NCBI GenBank assembly: GCA_030149585.1
Contig: JASFBJ010000264.1
Coordinates: 1 to 5,020, forward strand
From: Desulfobacterales bacterium
GTDB taxonomy: Bacteria > Desulfobacterota > Desulfobacteria > Desulfobacterales > JASFBJ01
Reading direction: 5' to 3'
DNA length: 5,020 nt
Shown here: piece by piece, positions 4,992-5,020 of the stretch
Numbering within the stretch: position 1 is the stretch's first letter
Layout of the letters: each line of letters starts with the position of its first letter
Position numbers and translations under genes: made by a program
The notes under the pieces: generated by a model
Told to the model about the DNA's origin: nothing
Seen by the model: only the letters and a program-made list of their open reading frames with translations
Databases searched by the model: none

Positions 4992-5020
4992 GAACGAGGA
5001 TGAAATAACTTCCACAAGTA

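Noticed and set aside
1..5020. CRISPR arrays, tRNAs, insertion sequences or phage genes
   Set aside because: No regularly spaced repeats, tRNA-like folds, transposase motifs or attachment-site repeats were seen on reading both strands.
4992..5020. Start of another gene at the ATG near 5000
   Set aside because: That ATG is followed after one codon by TAA, and too little sequence remains to judge what follows.

Overview
The window is about 5 kb of AT-rich (roughly 40% GC by eye) bacterial chromosome. It carries tightly packed housekeeping and cofactor genes and no sign of mobile DNA. An in-frame UGA in a HesB/IscA-like gene, a fused ThiE-ThiL enzyme and a stand-alone PyrR together suggest a selenocysteine-using anaerobe. 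A sulfate-reducing member of the Desulfobacterota (the former Deltaproteobacteria, Desulfobacterales type) fits best. This assignment is inference from gene content, not from a marker gene.

Layout, left to right. Positions 1-299, minus strand, hold the N-terminal part of a MobA-type molybdenum cofactor guanylyltransferase that runs off the left edge. Positions 300-487 are an AT-rich divergent promoter region. A plus-strand pair follows: pyrR (488-1054) and a moaB-family molybdopterin gene (1029-1535), overlapping by 26 bases. After a weak hairpin and a gap of about 100 bases, the minus strand carries a small acidic ORF (1642-1887). This sits directly downstream of a 540-residue ThiE-ThiL fusion (1909-3531), which puts the last two steps of thiamine diphosphate synthesis in one protein. 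Positions 3532-3791 are a second divergent promoter region.

The plus strand then carries a HesB/IscA-like selenoprotein gene (3792-4115). Its codon 33 is TGA, at the place where IscA-type proteins have their first metal-binding cysteine. Reading from the first downstream ATG would give only 68 residues and lose the active-site region. A strong intrinsic terminator closes this gene. The last gene (4281-4991) is a crotonase-superfamily protein that looks like a delta3,delta2-enoyl-CoA isomerase.

The common theme is cofactor supply: Moco (mobA, moaB), thiamine diphosphate (thiE-thiL) and possibly Fe-S clusters (the HesB-like selenoprotein). PyrR and the enoyl-CoA isomerase-like protein belong to pyrimidine salvage/regulation and fatty acid metabolism. 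The most notable items are the selenoprotein, its candidate SECIS hairpin, and the thiE-thiL fusion with a GGN instead of the usual GGD in the kinase half. The selenoprotein family is already known, so I do not claim a wholly new system here.
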